NCBI GenBank assembly: GCA_946885765.1
Contig: CAMPHD010000149.1
Span: 1 to 7,702, forward strand
Length of the DNA: 7,702 bases
Source: an uncultured Thalassospira sp.
GTDB taxonomy: Bacteria; Pseudomonadota; Alphaproteobacteria; Rhodospirillales_A; Thalassospiraceae
Direction: 5' to 3'
The stretch's first letter is position 1. Each line of letters starts with the position of its first letter. The notes below the pieces were generated by a model. That model was not told the origin of the DNA and made no database searches. It saw only the letters and a list, made by a program, of their open reading frames with translations. Position numbers and translations under genes: made by a program. Below, piece after piece: positions 6,575 to 7,702 of the stretch.

Positions 6575-7270
6575 ATGAACACGATGGAAATCAACAAGAT
6601 CGTCGCCGGTGTTATCTGTGCTGTGCTTTTGGTCATAGTTGTTGGCAAGGTCGGCAGTGCCCTCGTGCACCCCGAAGAACTGGAAACACCCGTTTATCCG
6701 TTCTCCGAAGACCTGATGGCTGGCGCGAATGCTCCGGCCTCCGCACCGGCAGAGCCCGCCGGGCCGGAACCGATTCTCGCAATGCTGGCATCGGCTGACC
6801 TGTCCGAAGGCGAAAAAGTTTTCAAAAAATGCGCATCCTGCCATGACGCCGAGAAAGGTGGTCCGAACAAAACCGGTCCCAACCTTTATGGCATTGTTGG
6901 CAACAATTTCGCCCACAAGGACGACTTCGCCTATTCTGCGGGTATGGCCGACCATGGCAGCACCTGGGGCTGGGAAGAACTGAACCACTTCCTTTACAAA
7001 CCGCGTGATTATATCGATGGCACCAAAATGAGCTTCGGAGGCCTGAAAAAACCTGAAGAGCGCGCCGCTGTCATTGCGTGGCTTAACAGCAAGTCGGATA
7101 ACCCGCTGCCCTATCCTGACCCGGCCGAAGCCGCCGCAGGTGAAAACGCCGATACCGCGGCAGATGCGCCAGGAGAGGCCGCAGAATCCACTGATGCCCC
7201 TGCTGAAGAAGCACCTGCAGCAGATGCGCCCGCAGAACCAGCAGCAGAAGGTGAGGCTCCCGCCCAATAA
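6575..7270 (+). CDS. Membrane-anchored class I cytochrome c, CycM-like
   Basis: A 231-residue electron carrier held in the inner membrane by an uncleaved N-terminal helix (about 9-30), with its heme domain in the periplasm. Family members of this kind pass electrons between the bc1 complex and terminal oxidases. The heme c site is CASCH at 86-90, with the proximal ligand His90; GPNLYGIVG follows at 101-109, and the distal ligand is Met152 in G-T-K-M-S-F. The heme domain spans about 76-175. A low-complexity linker rich in Ala and Pro (51-66) joins helix and heme domain. After about residue 180 comes a tail of some 50 residues made almost wholly of Ala, Glu, Pro and Asp, unusual for the family. 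AGGGA lies 7 nt before the ATG; Met4 is a possible alternative start. It is divergent from kdsB and ends in its own terminator. Confidence 0.93.
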   Translation: MNTMEINKIVAGVICAVLLVIVVGKVGSALVHPEELETPVYPFSEDLMAGANAPASAPAEPAGPEPILAMLASADLSEGEKVFKKCASCHDAEKGGPNKTGPNLYGIVGNNFAHKDDFAYSAGMADHGSTWGWEELNHFLYKPRDYIDGTKMSFGGLKKPEERAAVIAWLNSKSDNPLPYPDPAEAAAGENADTAADAPGEAAESTDAPAEEAPAADAPAEPAAEGEAPAQ

Positions 7271-7308
7271 AGGCTGGAAAACTTCACAGGATAATCGATT
7301 GATTTTTT

Positions 7309-7337
7309 ACAGGGGACAGGTAACTGTCCCCTGTTTT
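7309..7337 (+). terminator. Intrinsic terminator of the cytochrome c gene
   Basis: A perfect 11-bp stem (ACAGGGGACAG pairing with CTGTCCCCTGT) closes a GTAA tetraloop and runs straight into TTTT, 38 nt past the stop codon. On the minus strand the sequence upstream has AAAAAA, so the hairpin is flanked by A and T tracts. It implies that the next gene has its own promoter. Confidence 0.9.
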
Positions 7338-7393
7338 CGTTTGCCGTCGGGGCAACTTTTGCAGCTTATCATTTCAAACAGGGATGCGTTTTA

Positions 7394-7702
7394 ATGGAAA
7401 ATCTCGACCACTTTCTGGAGATCGCCCACAAGCTGGCCGATGCCGCCGGTCCGGTCGTGCGCCAGTATTACCGTACCCCTGTCGCGGTTGACGTCAAAGC
7501 CGATGCAAGCCCTGTCACCATTGCCGACCGCGAAGTCGAAACCGCGATGCGTGCGATCCTGACGGCCGAACTGCCTGATCACGGAATTCTTGGCGAAGAA
7601 CATGGCCGTCATAATGTCGATGCCGATTTCGTCTGGGTTCTTGATCCGATAGACGGCACCAAATCCTTTATTGCTGGCAAACCAAGCTTCGCAACCCTGA
7701 TT
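7394..7702 (+). CDS. hisN: Inositol-monophosphatase-family phosphatase, probably histidinol-phosphatase HisN (5' part, cut by right edge)
   Basis: The first 103 codons are visible. Members are Mg2+-dependent phosphomonoesterases. The metal-binding motif G-E-E is at 67-69, and the family signature WVLDPIDGTKSF at 81-92 supplies the aspartates that hold the metal ions. S-P-V-T-x-A-D-R-E (39-47) is also typical. The following F-I-A-G-K-P-S-F-A-T-L-I resembles the HisN branch (histidinol phosphate to histidinol) more than SuhB or CysQ; the substrate remains an inference because the C-terminal two thirds are missing. The ATG has AGGGA 9 nt upstream. The gene is separated from the cytochrome by a terminator. 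A possible -10 box TATCAT at 7367-7372 would start transcription just before the gene, but no good -35 accompanies it. Confidence 0.85.
   Translation, partial: MENLDHFLEIAHKLADAAGPVVRQYYRTPVAVDVKADASPVTIADREVETAMRAILTAELPDHGILGEEHGRHNVDADFVWVLDPIDGTKSFIAGKPSFATLI

Noticed and set aside
6238..6648. N-terminal extension of KdsB by 137 codons
   Set aside because: It would overlap the divergent cytochrome c gene and has no resemblance to the family, while GGAGG sits just before the ATG at 6237.
6554..7267. A 237-codon minus-strand frame opposite the cytochrome c
   Set aside because: The plus-strand frame encodes a complete cytochrome with heme site and anchor; the reverse frame is its shadow.
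7340..7360. Second small hairpin TTGCC/GGCAA after the cytochrome terminator
   Set aside because: Only a 5-bp stem; the hairpin just upstream already explains termination.

Overview
The window looks like ordinary chromosome of a marine-type alphaproteobacterium, most likely Rhodospirillales and perhaps Thalassospira. This is inferred from moderately GC-rich codon usage, from alphaproteobacterial variants in the prephenate dehydratase and membrane-anchored cytochrome c, and from the arrangement cytochrome c divergent from kdsB-pheA. No database search was possible, so the genus is a guess. I see no mobile element, CRISPR array, tRNA, rRNA or phage gene.

Left part (1-2390, minus strand): the 5' part of a periplasmic family-3 solute-binding protein runs off the left edge. 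Upstream of it lie a candidate extended -10 promoter, a short dyad, and a strong hairpin terminator that ends the next gene. That gene encodes an RhlE-like DEAD-box RNA helicase with a very long Gly/Arg/Asp-rich tail. The real helicase start is 2390; the open frame upstream of it is untranslated leader. A candidate promoter at 2609-2637 predicts a leader of about 210 nt carrying a CRE-like dyad.

Middle (2766-4436, plus strand): a membrane chemoreceptor (single Cache domain, HAMP, signalling coiled coil), transcribed divergently from the helicase. It is separated from the convergent pheA by a strong hairpin that could terminate both genes.

Right part: kdsB (CMP-KDO synthetase) and pheA (prephenate dehydratase with ACT domain) form a likely minus-strand operon. 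Their 80-nt gap holds a 9-bp inverted repeat and a 12-codon ORF containing Phe-Phe-Asn-Tyr whose stop overlaps the pheA start. Divergent from kdsB is a membrane-anchored class I cytochrome c with an Ala/Glu/Pro-rich tail, then a clear terminator, then the 5' part of an inositol-monophosphatase-family gene resembling histidinol-phosphatase hisN, cut by the right edge.

The genes serve separate housekeeping roles: uptake, RNA remodelling, chemotaxis, LPS precursor synthesis, aromatic amino acid synthesis, respiration and probably histidine synthesis. I found no convincing new multi-gene system. The most interesting leads are regulatory: the kdsB-pheA intercistronic structure, the helicase leader and the size of the helicase tail.
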